Below are positions 6,554 through 9,165 of a stretch of 9,165 nt of DNA, piece by piece. This DNA is from Betaproteobacteria bacterium (GTDB taxonomy: Bacteria > Pseudomonadota > Gammaproteobacteria > Burkholderiales > Casimicrobiaceae), in assembly GCA_025355395.1 (NCBI GenBank), contig JANXZT010000559.1, forward strand, positions 1 through 9,165, written 5' to 3'. Both the position numbers and the translations under genes were made by a program. Within the stretch, counting starts at the first letter, position 1; each line of letters begins with the position of its first letter. The notes under the pieces were generated by a model that was not told the DNA's origin, did no database searches, and saw only the letters and a list, made by a program, of their open reading frames with translations.

Positions 6554-8798
6554 TCACTGCATGCTCGTTGCCTCGTCGCCGAATAGCTCGACCAGGCGCG
6601 CCAGCGCATCATTGCGCTCGAACAGCCGGGGTTGCGCAGCGCGGATACGCATTCGCATATCGCCTCGCCACTGACCGTCCTCGACCAACCGCGAGGTGAT
6701 CGCAAGGTAGTCGGCGCGGTCGCGCGCAATGAGTTCGTCCACACCCAGCAGCCGCAGCATCGCCGCGCTTTGCCTCCCGCGCATGTAGGCACCGGGGAGC
6801 GTCACCACCGGCAAGCCGCAGGCTAGCGCATCGAGACTGGTGTTGCCGCCGGACCAATGCAGGGTATCGACCATCGCGTCAGCCACCAGATTGACGCGCA
6901 TGTAGTCGGCATGCGGCAGTTGCGGCAGCACGCGAACACGCTCGCGCACCGCCACGCCGCGGCGCGCGAAGGCACGCTCGAGACGGCGCATGAACTGATC
7001 GGTGACGGCAGGGTGCCGGCCGGAAAAAAGAACGAGCAATGCCCTGGGGTTCGCGATCACGATATCGAGCAGCAGCTCGTCATTGTCAGGATGGATCTTG
7101 AACAGGGATTGCGGGCACAGCAACACCGGTTGATCGTCGGGCAGCCCCAGCGCACTGCGTGTCGCGTCCTCCGGAACATCGGGACGGCGATAGCTCGTGC
7201 CGATGCCGGGCAGCAGCACCAGTTGCTCCGCATACTGGGCCGGAGCGTCGGCGGGCTCCATCGCTGCGCAGGAAATGAACGCGTCGATGGTCGGATGGGC
7301 GGTCGTGATCGGATGGCCCCACGCGCAGAGCTGGCGGGGCGCCAAGCGCAGGGCGGCGAGTGCAAACGATGTCACATCCATGCCAAGCTCGGGATAAACC
7401 AGCACGTCGAGATCATCCGCCCGGATGGCGGGCGCGATGATCGACGGCCGGGCATCGCTTCCACCAAAACTGCGGAATGTATCGGCGCGGGCGTGAATCT
7501 CCGACGCGACCTCGTCCATGCCGGGCCAGAGGTGGTAGATGAACACCTCGAAGCGATCGCGTGGAAGTTCGGTGATCCAGCTCCGGAAATAGCGGCCTAC
7601 GGTGCCGACATGCAGGAATGCGGAGGCGAAACCGATCCGTACGCGCCGACGTGATCCCGGCGATCGCGTAATGGCGGCGTGCCACTCCGGCGCTCCCGCA
7701 GCGACCGCCTGATGAACGATCCGGGAGTAGCGCACCTGCAACGCGAGATCATCGCGTCCCTGGTAGGCCAGGAAAAAATTGGTCCAGCGCAGGCCGTCGA
7801 TCACCTGGTTCGAAGAAAGACCTTCCAGCGCCTTTGGCAACGCGGTCTCGAGCTCGACGAGCCCCTGCCCAAAGCGCTCGCGCGCCGCATCCAGTTCAAG
7901 GGCGTCGGCATAAATCATCGGCAGCGCGAGATGCGCCCCAAAGAGCGCCCGAAGCTCACGCCGATCGAGGGCATACGACCGACGATACGCTTCACGCGCA
8001 CGCTCGGCCTCCCCGCGCTCTCCCAGCACCAAGCCCAGATGGAACCACTCTTGCGCACTTTCCTCGGGCGCGGCCTGGATCGCGCGCCCGTAAAGCTGTG
8101 CCGCCTCGTCCAGAAAGCCGCGCTCGCAGCAAACCCGCGAGCAGCACCAGCAATGGACGATAGGGTGCGTTCGAGGGCGAGCGTGCAAGTGCGTCACGAA
8201 GCAGCGACTCGGCGCGTTCGACTTCGCCGGTGTCGCGCAGGGACTTGGCCAGGTTCGCAACAGCCAGCCAGTAATCCGGCTTCAATGCGACCGCAGTTTC
8301 GAATGCGCTCTCGGCGTCGCGAAGGCGCGCGAGCCTGCGCAGCGCGTTGCCGAGATTGTTCCAGCCTCGCGCGTGCGCGGGATCGAGGCGTACCGTTTCG
8401 CGAAACGAGTCGATCGCGGCGAGCGCATCCCCGCCCTCGCCCCGCAGGATGCCCCGATAGAACCATGCCTGGACGAACGCCGGCTTCAACGCCACTGCAC
8501 GATCGAGGCTGGCGATGGCGCCTGGCTTGTCGCCTGCCGCTTCCGCCAACTCGGCGTTGAGGTAATGCGCCACCGGATCCTCCGGGCGGAGCGCAATCGA
8601 CATCCGTGCGTGGCGCAAGCCGAGTACCGGGTCCTTGGCGTGTTGGGCACACGCCGCAAGCAGGAGGTGTGAATCCGCACGCTCGGCATCGCTGGCATCG
8701 GCGCCGAGCAGCGCTTCGCCTTCGCGGCGCGCACCATCGACATCACCGGCAGCGAGCCGTTGCCGGGCACGCGCGAGTTTTGCCGCGGGCTTGGTCAC
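6554..8798 (-). pseudogene. TPR-GT41 glycosyltransferase interrupted by a one-base frameshift
   Basis: Two leftward reading frames form one protein. The first (8798 down to about 8127) gives 224 residues of TPR repeats. The second (about 8125 to 6554) continues with a TPR and a GT41-type domain; joined, they give about 747 residues. Left unjoined, the first frame runs on to a stop at 7992-7994 with Arg/Gly-rich non-TPR sequence, and the second would start from internal codons near 8260. The catalytic part shows FASAFLHVGTVGRYF (His396 of the composite), CAWGHPITTAHPTIDAFISC, LCPQSLFKIHPD (Lys567) and WSGGNTSLDALACGLPVVTL (Asp656). His, Lys and Asp match the expected GT41 positions. It therefore probably was, or is, a cytoplasmic nucleotide-sugar glycosyltransferase of a different GT41 subgroup from the rightward one. 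The GTG at 8798 overlaps the upstream stop by four bases (GTGA) and has a partial AGGCGAG ribosome site. The shift may be a real mutation, a recoding site or a sequence error. The GT41 half is otherwise uninterrupted. Confidence 0.82.
8121..8132 (-). other. Frameshift point in the leftward TPR-GT41 gene
   Basis: Read on the minus strand, the TPR frame gives ...LLVLLAGLL up to base 8127. Skipping one base (8126) then gives ERGFLDEAAQLYGRA, a smooth continuation of the same TPR helix. The shift is therefore one extra base relative to the intact frame. The exact base could also be one of the nearby G or T runs at about 8132-8137, which would alter only a few residues. No classic slippery heptamer for minus-one slippage fits, since the needed direction is plus one. 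Confidence 0.75.
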
Positions 8799-9165
8799 GG
8801 GCTCGCCTGCGCCGTGAGTGCTTCGGGAAAGCGCCGCTCCAGCGCCAACACGTAGGCATCCTCCAGATGACGCGCATGGCTCGTCATGTCGGTCAGCGGC
8901 GAGTTCGGGAGCCGCTCGCGAATGCTGCGCCGGACGTCGCGCATGAATATCGGATCATCGGCGAGGCGTGCGGCGAGCTCGACATACTGAGGCCCGTTCA
9001 TCGCGACCGTCTCCAGCACGCCGAGATTCGCGAGAATGCTGTACGACGTGCGTTCGCCGTGCTTGCGCCCGCACAGGGTGACCACGGGAACGCCCATGTC
9101 GAGCGCTTCGAGCGTCCCATTGACGCCGCCGAACGGCATCGGATCGAGCACGAAGTCGACCAGTG
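8795..9165 (-). CDS. GT41-like glycosyltransferase, C-terminal end only (gene continues past right edge)
   Basis: The visible 122 residues are the C-terminus of a leftward gene whose start lies beyond the window. They begin with LVDFVLDPMPFGGVNGTLEA followed by LDMGVPVVTLCGRKHGERTSYSIL, the donor-nucleotide binding region typical of bacterial GT41/SPINDLY-type proteins (GG-x-N-x-T-x-E-A-L, then G-x-PVVTL-x-G, then R-x-S-x-S-x-L). A helical tail follows with RERLPNSPLTDMTSHARHLE, also usual near the end of such enzymes. Base 9151 encodes an internal GTG, but the frame is open to the edge and the conserved motif starts before it, so the GTG is not the start. The stop overlaps the GTG of the next TPR-GT41 gene by four bases, so both belong to one leftward operon. 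N-terminal domains, including any TPRs, are outside the window. Confidence 0.85.
   Translation of the reverse strand, partial: LVDFVLDPMPFGGVNGTLEALDMGVPVVTLCGRKHGERTSYSILANLGVLETVAMNGPQYVELAARLADDPIFMRDVRRSIRERLPNSPLTDMTSHARHLEDAYVLALERRFPEALTAQASP

Noticed and set aside
8121..8140. Programmed ribosomal frameshift site
   Set aside because: The needed shift is plus one; no known slippery pattern, rare-codon stall or stop codon at the junction is visible, so a mutation or sequence error is the simpler reading.
7679..8560. 293-codon rightward open frame across the frameshift region
   Set aside because: It is antisense to TPR repeats that are clear in both leftward segments; its product is Arg-rich and lacks domains.

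Overview
The window is GC-rich, densely coding DNA of bacterial type, with translationally coupled genes, GTG starts and almost no intergenic space. Protein families and base composition suggest a Pseudomonadota member, perhaps beta- or gammaproteobacterial. That placement is an inference; no taxonomic marker gene is present.

Layout: four genes run rightward and two leftward, and the two blocks meet tail to tail at about 6527-6553. The rightward block holds (1) the 3' part of a membrane-anchored protein of unknown function (1-690); (2) a polytopic GT-C-type membrane protein resembling glycosyltransferase family 39/ArnT (692-2122); (3) a 765-residue multidomain protein joining a DUF5672-type domain, a SEC-C zinc motif, TPRs and a family 9 (heptosyltransferase-like) glycosyltransferase domain (2142-4439); and (4) a TPR plus family 41 (OGT/SPINDLY-like) glycosyltransferase (4436-6526). 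The leftward block starts beyond the right edge. It holds (6) the C-terminal end of another family 41-like glycosyltransferase (8795-9165) and (5) a TPR-GT41 protein whose reading frame is broken by one extra base near 8126 (6554-8798).

How they may work together: every recognisable gene is a glycosyltransferase or is directly coupled to one. Genes 3-6 look cytoplasmic (no signal peptide or membrane segment seen) and should use nucleotide-sugar donors. Gene 2 looks like an inner-membrane enzyme using a lipid-linked sugar and acting on the periplasmic side. This suggests a glycan or protein-glycosylation island, with TPR arrays acting as acceptor-recognition scaffolds. The acceptor (flagellin, pilin, adhesin or surface polysaccharide) cannot be seen here.

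Points worth attention are three GT41-type genes packed convergently, the DUF5672/SEC-C/TPR/GT9 fusion, the frameshift in gene 5, and a near-perfect 15-bp in-frame tandem repeat in gene 3. No RNA genes, CRISPR arrays, insertion sequences, attachment sites or origins were recognised. No stretch over 300 bases lacks a gene.
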